From Salinimicrobium nanhaiense (GTDB lineage: Bacteria; Bacteroidota; Bacteroidia; Flavobacteriales; Flavobacteriaceae), in NCBI GenBank assembly GCA_012038135.1, contig JAAVJQ010000003.1, forward strand, positions 124,001 to 188,000: DNA of 64,000 nucleotides, in the 5' to 3' direction. The position numbers and the translations under genes are program-made. Positions 34,608 to 42,423 of this stretch are shown piece by piece; within the stretch, counting starts at the first letter, position 1; every line of letters begins with the position of its first letter. The notes beneath the pieces were generated by a model. That model had not been told where the DNA came from. It made no database searches and saw only the letters and a program-made list of their open reading frames with translations.

Positions 34608-35492
34608 TTAGGATCTTATTCTGGCGTATTTTTCGATTTCAGAATTGAGTTCGGCGCCAATAAGGATGATAAAGCTGGTAAGGAACAGCCATAACAGTAG
34701 AACAACTACTGCGGAAATTGAGCCATAGACCTCCCCATAACTTCCGAAGTTTTTGACATAAAAGGAGAAGCCCCAGGAAGCAATGAGCCATAGGAATGTG
34801 GCCAGTAAAGCCCCGGGAAGGACCCATCGATAAGCCGGAGTTGTTTTGTTGGGAGCATATTTATAGACAGCACCCAAAAAATAGATCACCAGCGCGGCCA
34901 GAATGATCCAGCGCCCGAAGCCTATTAGGGTTTCAATGTTTGAAGGCAAACCTAAATAACCCACTATGGCGGGAAATACTACGATCACGGCAATACTTAT
35001 GATAACAACCAACACAGCAAGAAAAGTGTAGAGCAGCGTAAGTGCATTTTGTTTGATAAATCCCCTGCTTGTATTGGTGTCATAGGCGATATCCAATCCT
35101 GTAAAAAGTGATTTTGTTCCTTTATTGGCACTCCAGAGACTCAGCAGGATCCCTATTACCAGGCTCCAACTTAATGCGCTGCCGGAGGTAGTTACCAACT
35201 GTTGCAATTGTGCCTGAATGATCTCAAAAGCCTGTTGAGGCATTACCTGTGCAATTCGCTCCAGTTGTCCCTGCAGACTTTCCGGATCCATAGCCAAACC
35301 GTAGATAGATACCAGGGCTCCTATTGCCGGAAAGACCGCAAGAAAAGCGTAAAAAGCGACCCCTGCAGAAATTATCGATACATTGTTATCTCCTATCTCA
35401 TCCTTTACCTGAAGGCCTATTACTTTCCATCCTCTAAAAGGTATATCTGTTGGTTTTTTAATTATTGGCGCAGTTTTATATTTTTTGCTCAT
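34608..35492 (-). CDS. YihY/virulence factor BrkB family membrane protein
   Basis: A 294-residue protein with six helices. The hallmark starts at DNNVSIISAGVAFYAFLAVFPAI (about 35-57); SLWSANKGTKSLF and the C-terminal VLLLWLFLTSFIILIGAELNSE are also typical. The biochemical role of the family is unsettled (it was once annotated as ribonuclease BN). It is followed by the ccoI promoter and preceded by the antiporter's hairpin, so it is probably transcribed alone. Confidence 0.88.
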   Translation of the reverse strand: MSKKYKTAPIIKKPTDIPFRGWKVIGLQVKDEIGDNNVSIISAGVAFYAFLAVFPAIGALVSIYGLAMDPESLQGQLERIAQVMPQQAFEIIQAQLQQLVTTSGSALSWSLVIGILLSLWSANKGTKSLFTGLDIAYDTNTSRGFIKQNALTLLYTFLAVLVVIISIAVIVVFPAIVGYLGLPSNIETLIGFGRWIILAALVIYFLGAVYKYAPNKTTPAYRWVLPGALLATFLWLIASWGFSFYVKNFGSYGEVYGSISAVVVLLLWLFLTSFIILIGAELNSEIEKYARIRS

Positions 35493-35501
35493 AGGAATTT
35501 T

Positions 35502-35535
35502 ATTCTCTTTTAAAATAATAATTTTAAAAGAGAAT
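35502..35535. terminator. AT-rich 15-bp perfect hairpin after the antiporter gene
   Basis: Arms 35502-35516 and 35521-35535 pair perfectly across AATA. It sits between the antiporter stop and the yihY start and may be a terminator or an RNA-stability element; the stem is AT-rich. Confidence 0.55.
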
Positions 35536-35561
35536 CTTCTAAAAGCTCTTATAAGCTATTG

Positions 35562-36821
35562 TTAATTAGGTGCTTCTTCTTTTTCTGCCAGACTTTTTTT
35601 CCTGAAATATTCAATAGCTGTAGGCGCAGTTAACCCGTGAAGTACAATAGAGATAAGGATAATATAAGCAGTAATGGCATACAATTCATTTTTATGTTCG
35701 AAATAGTCAAAGGTTACAAATGCCCAGGAGAGGTAGAAAATTGAACCTATACCTCTTATTCCAAAAAAACTTACAGCGAGTTTACTTTTGAAGTCTTCTT
35801 TGACCCCAGTTAAACCTATTAGGCCCGCTAAGGGTCGAATAACAATAACAAACAGAAAAGCAAACACAATCCCCCTCCAGTCTGTGAGGGTTAACATACC
35901 ATTCATTATGGAACCTCCAAAGAGAATAATGTAAACCACCATGAGCAGGTGTTCAATTTCGGTTATAAAATCTCCCAGTTTCTTCTTATAGTTTTGGTCA
36001 ACCTTTTCATAGTACCGCAGTGCAAATCCTGCAAAGAAAACAGCCATGAATCCATAGCCGTGTAACGCCTCACTTACTCCATAGGTCATAAAGGTCAGGG
36101 ATAGAGAGAGGAATCCAACAAAAGTTTTTACACCCATGTACTTGTGCAGCCGGTCCATGATAAGGCCGATCATCCAACCCAGAAACAATCCTATTACTAT
36201 TCCAATTACGATCTTCAGCAACAGTTTATCCCAGAACCATTCTGTGAAGTTAAATGCAGCCCAGCTTCCTGCCTGTGCTACCATTACTGCTAAATAAGAA
36301 AAAGGAAAGGCGACCCCATCATTAAGACCGGCTTCGGCAGTTAGAGCGAACCTCACATTATCTTCATGTTCCTGCTCTTCCAGGGGATCATCCAATTGCA
36401 CTTCTGCCGCTAGAACAGGATCTGTAGGGGCGAGTACAGCGGCAAGTAGCAGACTCGATGGAACACTCAGCAGCAGAAAGTACTGCCCAAGCAAATAAGC
36501 CGAAATCATACAAATAGGCATGGTCACGAAGACCAGCAGGAGTGGTTTTCTCCAGGATTTAAGGTCGTAATTGGCCCCGATCTTGAGGCCTGCTCCCATC
36601 AGGGAAATGATCACAACTGCTTCGGAATAATACATAAGGCCCAGATCATTCCATAGAGGATCGGGCCAGCCTAAGGGAACTCCTATCAGGAATAATCCAA
36701 ACCCTATCAGCAGTAAAAGGATAGGAGAGCTAATTTTTAGCTTTTTAGAAAATGATGGAAGCCAGGCCATTATTATTGTCGCAAACCCCAGCCCGGCCAT
36801 GATTAGATAATGTTCCTCCAT
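35562..36821 (-). CDS. Na+/H+ antiporter, CPA1 type
   Basis: A 419-residue protein with about 12 helices. LAAVLAPTDPVLAAEV (about 125-140) and ALTAEAGLNDGVAFPF (about 158-173) contain the ion-binding Asp residues of the CPA1 NhaP/SOD2 group. It exchanges Na+ or K+ for protons at the inner membrane, which fits a marine or saline life style. The promoter (TATTTTTG, 36892-36885) is divergent from that of the LexA-like gene. Confidence 0.88.
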   Translation of the reverse strand: MEEHYLIMAGLGFATIIMAWLPSFSKKLKISSPILLLLIGFGLFLIGVPLGWPDPLWNDLGLMYYSEAVVIISLMGAGLKIGANYDLKSWRKPLLLVFVTMPICMISAYLLGQYFLLLSVPSSLLLAAVLAPTDPVLAAEVQLDDPLEEQEHEDNVRFALTAEAGLNDGVAFPFSYLAVMVAQAGSWAAFNFTEWFWDKLLLKIVIGIVIGLFLGWMIGLIMDRLHKYMGVKTFVGFLSLSLTFMTYGVSEALHGYGFMAVFFAGFALRYYEKVDQNYKKKLGDFITEIEHLLMVVYIILFGGSIMNGMLTLTDWRGIVFAFLFVIVIRPLAGLIGLTGVKEDFKSKLAVSFFGIRGIGSIFYLSWAFVTFDYFEHKNELYAITAYIILISIVLHGLTAPTAIEYFRKKSLAEKEEAPN

Positions 36822-36884
36822 ACAGTTTAAAAATAGTATATAATTTTTCAGAGATTCATAAAAGAATGTTAGTTATTCCTGCTA

Positions 36885-36892
36885 CAAAAATA
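36885..36892 (-). promoter_or_regulatory. -7 promoter element of the antiporter gene
   Basis: Reverse-strand TATTTTTG matches TAnnTTTG; the leader to the ATG would be about 55 nt. No -33 element was evident at 17-23 bp. Confidence 0.45.
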
Positions 36893-36919
36893 TTATTCAT
36901 GGATTTATTCCATAACATG

Positions 36920-36949
36920 TTGGAAAATTTCCTTAAAATTGTAATTTTG
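36920..36949 (+). promoter_or_regulatory. Promoter and GGAAWWWTTCC operator of the LexA/CI-like gene
   Basis: TTG (36920-36922) and TAATTTTG (36942-36949) are 19 bp apart, a full consensus promoter. GGAAAATTTCC (36922-36932) overlaps the -33 element, a position suited to autorepression. The expected transcript start falls at about 36954, practically at the ATG, so the mRNA may be leaderless. Confidence 0.65.
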
Positions 36950-36954
36950 CAGGT

Positions 36955-37722
36955 ATGGGAACAGATATCACACCAGAGATAAAGCGATTTAAGGAGGTTC
37001 GGGATGAAAATAATTTCACCCAGGCCGAATTTGCTGAGGTATTAGGGATCAAGAATTCCACTGCCGACATTGAAAGAGGTCGTACCAAACTTTCGGGTAA
37101 GATCGTTGCCGAATTGCTCCGCCAGTTCGGGATCAATCCTTTGTGGCTCTTTGGTGAGAGTAATCAAAAATATCTGCAGGTAACTAAAGGTGATGTTAGT
37201 CCCAAGGTGGTTAGCCTTAATAGTGCCGAAGAGGAAAATATCGTTCTGGTAAATGTAAAAGCAGCGGCAGGATATCCACATAACGTGCAGGATGTGGAAT
37301 GGTACCAGCAACTGCCGGCTTTTGATATTCCGCTGCCCGAATATCGCAACGCAACCCACCGCGGCTTCCAGGTAGAAGGGGATAGTATGCTTCCCAACTT
37401 CAGGCCGGGAGAATGGGTTCTGGGTAAAGCAGTTCCCACCATAGAAGAAGCTAGTAACAACAGGGTGTATGTGGTGGTGCTTTATGATTCTGTCCTGGTG
37501 AAGAAAATTCAGAAATTACCTGATCCTTCGAAATTACTACTTGTATCGCTGAATGAAGAATATCTTCCTGTTGAAGTAAATATTAATGACATTCAGGAGT
37601 TATGGCAGGTAAATTCCAAGCTTACCTTTAATCTGGATTCTCCTTCAGAAAGCGGATTGCTTAAGCAGTTACAACAGTCTATGGAAGATCTTAAAAGCGA
37701 GTTCAGGTCTATAAAAAATTAA
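36955..37722 (+). CDS. LexA/CI-like repressor (XRE HTH plus S24 peptidase)
   Basis: A 255-residue protein. Residues 7-65 form an XRE helix-turn-helix (FTQAEFAEVLGIKNSTADIERG). The C-terminal half is an S24 self-cleavage domain: cleavage site Ala105-Gly106 in VKAAAGYP, catalytic Ser144 in VEGDSMLPNF, and Lys183/184 in SVLVKKIQ. All residues needed for RecA-stimulated self-cleavage are present. It lies outside any visible prophage. Its promoter carries GGAAAATTTCC, the palindrome found twice before the radical SAM repair pair, so it may control that pair and itself. Confidence 0.88.
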   Translation: MGTDITPEIKRFKEVRDENNFTQAEFAEVLGIKNSTADIERGRTKLSGKIVAELLRQFGINPLWLFGESNQKYLQVTKGDVSPKVVSLNSAEEENIVLVNVKAAAGYPHNVQDVEWYQQLPAFDIPLPEYRNATHRGFQVEGDSMLPNFRPGEWVLGKAVPTIEEASNNRVYVVVLYDSVLVKKIQKLPDPSKLLLVSLNEEYLPVEVNINDIQELWQVNSKLTFNLDSPSESGLLKQLQQSMEDLKSEFRSIKN

Positions 37723-37731
37723 AACCAAAAA

Positions 37732-37755
37732 AACGGTCTGAATTTTCAGACCGTT
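37732..37755. terminator. Bidirectional terminator
   Basis: AACGGTCTGA (37732-37741) and TCAGACCGTT (37746-37755), 10 bp perfect, with an A-run to the left. It serves the LexA-like gene (rightward) and probably the small lipoprotein genes (leftward). Confidence 0.8.
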
Positions 37756-37803
37756 CTTCCGGATCGTATGATCCATGGTTAATGTTGGTTAGTCTTTAGA
37801 TCT

Positions 37804-37968
37804 CTAAAGATCATCCTGTCCTCCGAGACCTGTATTTTCACGGGTTTCATTTACTCCTTCTTCTACTGCCTCACCGGTAGCCTCTGCAGCATTTTGTGTT
37901 TCGCGACATGATACCAGGGAAGTGGCAAGGGCGAAAGAAAATAGCGTTAAGAAAATATATTTTTTCAT
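37804..37968 (-). CDS. Micro-lipoprotein A (54 aa)
   Basis: A 54-residue frame starting MKKYIFLTLFSFALATSLVSC: a full lipoprotein signal with lipobox LVSC at 18-21. The mature part begins CRETQNAAEATGEAVEEGV, an acidic, probably helical tail. Two more genes to its right share the CRET opening after the lipobox. It starts 30 bp after the stop of the next one, suggesting an operon ending at the bidirectional terminator at 37732. Function unknown; it is too short for many gene callers. Confidence 0.7.
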   Translation of the reverse strand: MKKYIFLTLFSFALATSLVSCRETQNAAEATGEAVEEGVNETRENTGLGGQDDL

Positions 37969-37998
37969 AAGTTTAGATTTTGTTGGTTGGAAAAAGGT

Positions 37999-38169
37999 TT
38001 ATCTATCGATTTCGTCTCCAAGGTCGTCCACTGCATCTTCCATTTCATCTCCTGCATCTTCCATTCCTTCCTCGAGTCTCTCTCCATTACTTTCTTCAGT
38101 TTCCCGACAGGAAATAAATGCGGAACTAAAGGTGAACAGAAATGCAAATAATAAAGCAATACGTTTCAT
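37999..38169 (-). CDS. Micro-lipoprotein B (56 aa)
   Basis: A 56-residue frame: signal MKRIALLFAFLFTFSSAFIS with lipobox FISC (Cys21). The mature region begins CRETEESNGERLEEGMEDAGD, with an E/D-rich repeating pattern of the form (E/D)xM-ED-A that looks like an amphipathic helix. It lies upstream of micro-lipoprotein A. A hairpin-prone AT-rich stretch (ACAAATTT...AAATTTGT, about 38197-38222) separates it from gene C. Confidence 0.7.
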   Translation of the reverse strand: MKRIALLFAFLFTFSSAFISCRETEESNGERLEEGMEDAGDEMEDAVDDLGDEIDR

Positions 38170-38288
38170 AATTTTAAGGTTTTATAGTTAGTACCAACAA
38201 ATTTTAAATTTTAAATTTGTTTTTTAACAACTCTACTGCTAAAATTTTCTAAATGAAATCCTAAACTTGTGAGCACTTTTTTTCTAAT

Positions 38289-38519
38289 CTAGTTATCATC
38301 TCCGATTTTTTCGATTTCCTCATCGATCTCCTTGTTAACTTCGTTGTCGATCTCCCTACCGGTACGTTCTATGATACCTTCATTATCTTCTTCTAGTTCC
38401 TCTCTTTCAACTTCTACTTCCCTTTCGCGGACTACTTCCCTTTCGGTAACAGTTTCGCGGCAAGAAGTGAAAAGCATACTTCCAAAGGCAAGCATAATAA
38501 ATAAGATTTTGGTTTTCAT
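38289..38519 (-). CDS. Micro-lipoprotein C (76 aa)
   Basis: A 76-residue lipoprotein with lipobox FTSC (Cys20). The mature protein begins CRETVTEREVVREREVEVE and is almost entirely Glu, Arg, Val, Ile and Asp, predicted as one long charged helix. The CRET start is shared with genes A and B. Function unknown; a periplasmic surface helix or structural lipoprotein is possible. Confidence 0.75.
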   Translation of the reverse strand: MKTKILFIMLAFGSMLFTSCRETVTEREVVREREVEVEREELEEDNEGIIERTGREIDNEVNKEIDEEIEKIGDDN

Positions 38520-38671
38520 GAGTCAGTTTTTATGGTTCAACAGACCAAAGTAGGAAACAACTACACTTCTAAAATTATTTTTGACAGAATTTTATGACAA
38601 TTTCGGAAGAAACTCGTAAGAAAAGACCTCCTTACCGGTTCATTTAGTATTTATTTGGGTGTAGGGAATAA

Positions 38672-38697
38672 AAAAACCCGGAAACCACCGGGTTTTT
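38672..38697 (-). terminator. Terminator of the EF-hand lipoprotein gene
   Basis: AAAAACCCGG (38672-38681) pairs with CCGGGTTTTT (38688-38697) across AAACCA, followed on the reverse strand by a T-run. Confidence 0.8.
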
Positions 38698-38713
38698 ATC
38701 ATTAGGAGAATAC

Positions 38714-39427
38714 CTACTGGTTGCGTGTCGTGGTGTTGTTCTGGTTGTTGGTGCCCTGATTCCGTGTGCCGGTATTGTTTTGTATCTGGGTTTGGGAATT
38801 GGTACGGTTGCCGCTGTTCATATTTCCGTTGTTTCTCTTCGAGCTGTTGTAAGACTGGAATTCCTGTTGGTCAAGTTTTCCATCTTTGTTAATATCCCAT
38901 GCAGCAAAGTCTCTTCTGGCCCATTCCTGGTTGCTTATAGTGCTGTTTTGGTCCTCATCAAAGGTTCCGAACCAGTTTGACCCTGCAACTCCCTCGTTCC
39001 ATTCCGTGTTAGAAAGATCCCCACTCCGGTCTTTGTCAAACCTATCAAAATCATCTTGATTGGCATAATCACCAAAACTGTTGTTGAACCCTTCATCCCA
39101 CTCCTGGCGGCTAATCGAATTGTTGCGATCCCTATCGGTATTTCTGAAAGTCGCACCGGTAAATTCTTCGTTGTTGAGGTCTCCCGAAGTGTCTGCATCA
39201 TAACCAGAAAAATCTCCCTGGTATGATTCTGTAAATTCATTTTCATCCCACTGGTTATCACGGTTAGTGTCATACTGGGCGAAGGTGTTGTCTGTGGCGT
39301 TTTGTGTTTCGTTCAGGTCAACTTCCTCTTCCATTTGTTCTGTCTCCCGGTTTTCATTATTACGGCAGGAACCAAGCGTTAACAATGCCAGGAACAGAAT
39401 GCTCGGTAAATAAAATAGCTTTTTCAT
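38714..39427 (-). CDS. EF-hand calcium-binding lipoprotein
   Basis: A 237-residue lipoprotein (lipobox LGSC, Cys21, then RNNENRET). The mature part holds six EF-hand type loops, for example DTNRDNQWDENEF, DADTSGDLNNEEF, DKDRSGDLSNTEW and DINKDGKLDQQEF, with Asp at positions 1, 3 and 5 and Glu at 12. The last ~45 residues are Asn/Thr/Gln/Arg low-complexity sequence. It should bind calcium on the outer face of a membrane. It shares the SCR lipobox context with the three micro-lipoproteins downstream, but has its own terminator. Confidence 0.82.
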   Translation of the reverse strand: MKKLFYLPSILFLALLTLGSCRNNENRETEQMEEEVDLNETQNATDNTFAQYDTNRDNQWDENEFTESYQGDFSGYDADTSGDLNNEEFTGATFRNTDRDRNNSISRQEWDEGFNNSFGDYANQDDFDRFDKDRSGDLSNTEWNEGVAGSNWFGTFDEDQNSTISNQEWARRDFAAWDINKDGKLDQQEFQSYNSSKRNNGNMNSGNRTNSQTQIQNNTGTRNQGTNNQNNTTTRNQ

Positions 39428-39491
39428 AATTAGACTTTTTAATTAATTAATAATCAGAGTTTTTATAGTGCCTTGTCGGGCTTTGCTTTGT

Positions 39492-41186
39492 TTAAAAAAT
39501 TGCACTTTCAAGCGAAAGAATCCCTCCAACTGCCGAAGCTGCTGCTGAAACTATTCCGGTTGCTACTAACCACCATGCTGCGGTTGCAGCTGCTTTCCTG
39601 GATTCTTCGGCTGCGATAAGTGCTTTTTCCTTGGCCTCTTCCATTTTCTCGCGCACCTTGATCTGAACTTCGTAAGCTTTTTCCAGAACAGAATCTCTCG
39701 CGGTGACAATCTTGTCAGCAATCGGTTCTGCTTCGGTTCTACTCATAGAAGTTCTGGTGGTGATCAAGGTGATCATTTCCTCTTTGTTATAATGTTCCAG
39801 CTTATATTTTAGGTCTGGTCCTGCACCGGACTCCTGAAAGATCGAAGTGAAATCCGAATAGATCCTGTTAAGGTCAGAAGTCTTACTGGAGAACATTCCT
39901 TTTACTTTAGCTTCGACGTCACCTTTTTTCTGCTTCACTTCGCCTTTTTTAGCACTGGCATTTTGTTGCCCGTCGCTAAAGAAGGCATTTACCTTATTAA
40001 GCACTTTCTCAACCTGTGAGATCTTTTGATCTGCTTCCTGCTCACTCAAATTTTGAGAAGCCAGTAATTGCACCAGGGTTTTCCTGTCAATTGCACTTGC
40101 TTTGGCTTTGGCAATGTTAGAAGCCTGCTTAGGTTCGTCAAGTATCCTTTTAAGATCTGCTTCCAGTTTTTCAGGTTGCAGTTCGTCATTATCTGTATTC
40201 TTTAATGCTTTCCTTATCTCTGCCTGGTATTTATCGATCTGCTCTCTGTCTGCCGGGGTAAGCTGCTCGATACCTGACTTTGCTTTCTCCTCGTTTGAGG
40301 CATCACTTTGAGCTATATCTTTAAGACTATTCACGTGATCTTTTACGGCCTGCTTATCCTCTTTGGAAAGGGTGCTTTTATCTGCTTCTTCCAGGATTAG
40401 CCTTTTTACAGAATTAGGATAGTCGAAATCTGCCTTTTCTGTGACCTGAAGATCGGTAAGAAGATCTTTGATCTGCTTTTTCAGGTCTTTGATATCGATC
40501 TTCTGAGGTTTCAGAGTTTGCACATAGTCCTCTACCTTCTTGTCTACATCATGGGTAGTGAAGAGCTTCTCCAGTTGTTTTCTCATTTCCTTAGCTTCAG
40601 TCTTAGCTTTTATTTTAGCCACATCTTTCGCAACAGAAGCGTCTGATTGTGAAAAGGCCGAGGAGGCTGAAGATAGTCCCTGTTTAACGGTAGAGGCTAA
40701 ACCTCCTACAAGGGAAGTCACCATATTTACTTCAAGGTAGGTGATCAACATGAAAAATGCTGCCCAAATAACAAGTCCCAGAGTAGCACCTATAAAATTC
40801 GCGCCGATCAAACCGAGTTTTACAGCAAGCAAACTGGCAAAGAATAAGGCGACAGAGGTGGTAATGAGGGTCCAGATTCCTAATCCTGTAGAGACCTTTT
40901 GCCCTACATTCATTCCGTCATCATCATCGTCATGATCATTTTTAGTTCTTTGACGATCCGGGTCATTCGATTTATGTGCTTTTTCCCTTACGTTACCTAC
41001 GGCAGTAATTCCTCCTGCAACAGAGAGTGCTGTGAGTAGTAACTGAAATCCTACAGCAAGGAGTACCCCGGCTACGACACAAATGAAAAAATTTGTATCC
41101 TCTAATAAAAGAGCGGCACCGGTATCATCCTGCGCAAAAAGTTCTAAGGGGAGTAAAGTTGAAAATAATAATAAATACCATTTCAT
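39492..41186 (-). CDS. Large coiled-coil membrane protein of unknown function
   Basis: A 564-residue protein. After a signal-like start (WYLLLFSTLLPLELFAQ) come a helix (about 33-60), an acidic stretch NDHDDDDDGM, two further helices (about 100-155), a long charged helical region (about 165-530) with many Lys/Glu/Asp/Gln residues, and a C-terminal Ala/Gly-rich helix pair (TAAWWLVATGIVSAAASAVG). Two places (LASQNLSEQEADQKIS and TSMSRTEAEPIADKI) look like repeats of one short helical unit. No known family recognised. The layout suggests a membrane scaffold or division/stress protein. Confidence 0.65.
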   Translation of the reverse strand: MKWYLLLFSTLLPLELFAQDDTGAALLLEDTNFFICVVAGVLLAVGFQLLLTALSVAGGITAVGNVREKAHKSNDPDRQRTKNDHDDDDDGMNVGQKVSTGLGIWTLITTSVALFFASLLAVKLGLIGANFIGATLGLVIWAAFFMLITYLEVNMVTSLVGGLASTVKQGLSSASSAFSQSDASVAKDVAKIKAKTEAKEMRKQLEKLFTTHDVDKKVEDYVQTLKPQKIDIKDLKKQIKDLLTDLQVTEKADFDYPNSVKRLILEEADKSTLSKEDKQAVKDHVNSLKDIAQSDASNEEKAKSGIEQLTPADREQIDKYQAEIRKALKNTDNDELQPEKLEADLKRILDEPKQASNIAKAKASAIDRKTLVQLLASQNLSEQEADQKISQVEKVLNKVNAFFSDGQQNASAKKGEVKQKKGDVEAKVKGMFSSKTSDLNRIYSDFTSIFQESGAGPDLKYKLEHYNKEEMITLITTRTSMSRTEAEPIADKIVTARDSVLEKAYEVQIKVREKMEEAKEKALIAAEESRKAAATAAWWLVATGIVSAAASAVGGILSLESAIF

Positions 41187-41319
41187 GTCTGATTTTTAAT
41201 TGGTTGCGTCCTAATTTAGGGCTTTAAAAAGCAGAATTTTTTAATTTATTCTTAAAACACCGTTATTTTAAGGATACCTTATTAGTTAAGTGTAGGAGCG
41301 TTAAAGGATGTGGGAAAAA

Positions 41320-41715
41320 TTAAGATTTTAGGAGGGGAAGCAATTTTATATAGATCTCTTCACATGCCTGTTTCGAAAGTGGCTTTTCTCTAAAGTCCAT
41401 AACCAGTGGATAGTCTTCTGCGCGTTTCCTGTCACTCCAGTTAATAGAAGAGGTAACCATGATCACAAAGATCTTTTTAGGTGTTGCTAATTGTGCCAAC
41501 CTGTCCAGAAACTCCCAGCCATTAAGGTCGGGCATATTGATATCCAGGAAGATCAAAAGATGGTTCTTAAGAGACCGTTGCTTTACGAATTCCAATGCTT
41601 CCTCTGCATTGAGGAAATCAAAAACATTGGAGGGCAGGGCACTTTTTTGAATGAGTACCTTATGCAAGAACAATACAACTGCATCGTCATCGATAACAAC
41701 AACGTCTAAATTCAT
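41320..41715 (-). CDS. Stand-alone response regulator receiver
   Basis: A 131-residue protein consisting only of a CheY-like receiver. VVVIDDDAVVL supplies the acidic pocket, LIFLDINMPDLNGWEFLD the phosphorylated Asp, IFVIMVTSS the switch Ser/Thr and REKPLS the Lys-Pro. It lacks an output domain and must work through a partner such as a histidine kinase or phosphorelay. Neither neighbour is a kinase. Confidence 0.88.
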   Translation of the reverse strand: MNLDVVVIDDDAVVLFLHKVLIQKSALPSNVFDFLNAEEALEFVKQRSLKNHLLIFLDINMPDLNGWEFLDRLAQLATPKKIFVIMVTSSINWSDRKRAEDYPLVMDFREKPLSKQACEEIYIKLLPLLKS

Positions 41716-41813
41716 ATGAGAGGGTGAAGCAATTTTGGGCGGGGGAAGCCGGGATTGCAGTGAAAATTCAATTTTTTTTAAAGCCTAAAGATATAAAATT
41801 TAAGCAGCCAATT

Positions 41814-42317
41814 CTAAAAATTAAAAAGAACGAACCTGTGCTCCCATACTTTCCAGATGAATAAAAGCAGAAAAATCGCAGTTACAACAAATTCCATAAA
41901 AGTGGAAGCGAGCAAGCCTATAAAAGAACCCGAAGCGGCTTTTAATGCAGTACGGGAATCAGCTTTGTTCAGGATCTCTCCAAGATAGGCCCCTACAAAA
42001 GGAGCAATAAGAATAGCAAAAGGAATAGGAATGAATATTCCGGCGAAAAGGCCAAGGGTAGCTCCCCACATCCCCTGTTTGCTTCCTCCAAGATATTTTG
42101 TCCCCAGAGCGGGAATGGCATATTGTAAAGCAAAGATCACAAGAGTTATAAGCAGAGTAACACCCAGGAAGGTGTAATTCATTGGTACTACAGAAGTGAG
42201 GTGTAAAACTAATAGACCCGCCCAGCTAAGGGGAATTCCCGGAAGCATGGGAAGAAAACTTCCCAGTACGCCTACAAGCATTAAAATAGCTGCCAGGGCA
42301 ACAATTGCAAGATCCAT
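41814..42317 (-). CDS. DUF456 family membrane protein
   Basis: A 167-residue protein with four or five helices; GVLGSFLPMLPGIPLSWAGLL and KYLGGSKQGMWGATLGLFAG are characteristic of DUF456. Function unknown. It is divergent from the BlaI operon across a 106-bp spacer that contains the BlaI-type operator array. Confidence 0.85.
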   Translation of the reverse strand: MDLAIVALAAILMLVGVLGSFLPMLPGIPLSWAGLLVLHLTSVVPMNYTFLGVTLLITLVIFALQYAIPALGTKYLGGSKQGMWGATLGLFAGIFIPIPFAILIAPFVGAYLGEILNKADSRTALKAASGSFIGLLASTFMEFVVTAIFLLLFIWKVWEHRFVLFNF

Positions 42318-42363
42318 GGTGTAATTTTTCAGCTAAGATATAGAAAGAGCCGAAATAAATTTT

Positions 42364-42400
42364 AACTAATTTATTAGTTTAAACTAAATATTTAGTTTAA
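42364..42400 (+). promoter_or_regulatory. Iterated TTAGTT/AACTAA operator of the first BlaI/M56 module
   Basis: Four alternating half-sites AACTAA / TTAGTT stand at 42364-42369, 42374-42379, 42382-42387 and 42392-42397. They form overlapping palindromes, including TTAGTTTAAACTAA (42374-42387) and a perfect 22-bp palindrome at 42379-42400. This lies 24-60 bp before blaI and is the expected place for BlaI binding. Confidence 0.72.
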
Positions 42401-42423
42401 CTTAGCTCAAACAAATTTCGGTT

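Noticed and set aside
36955..37722. Prophage suspected from the CI-like repressor
   Set aside because: No integrase, structural phage genes or attachment repeats are present; neighbours are ordinary chromosomal genes.
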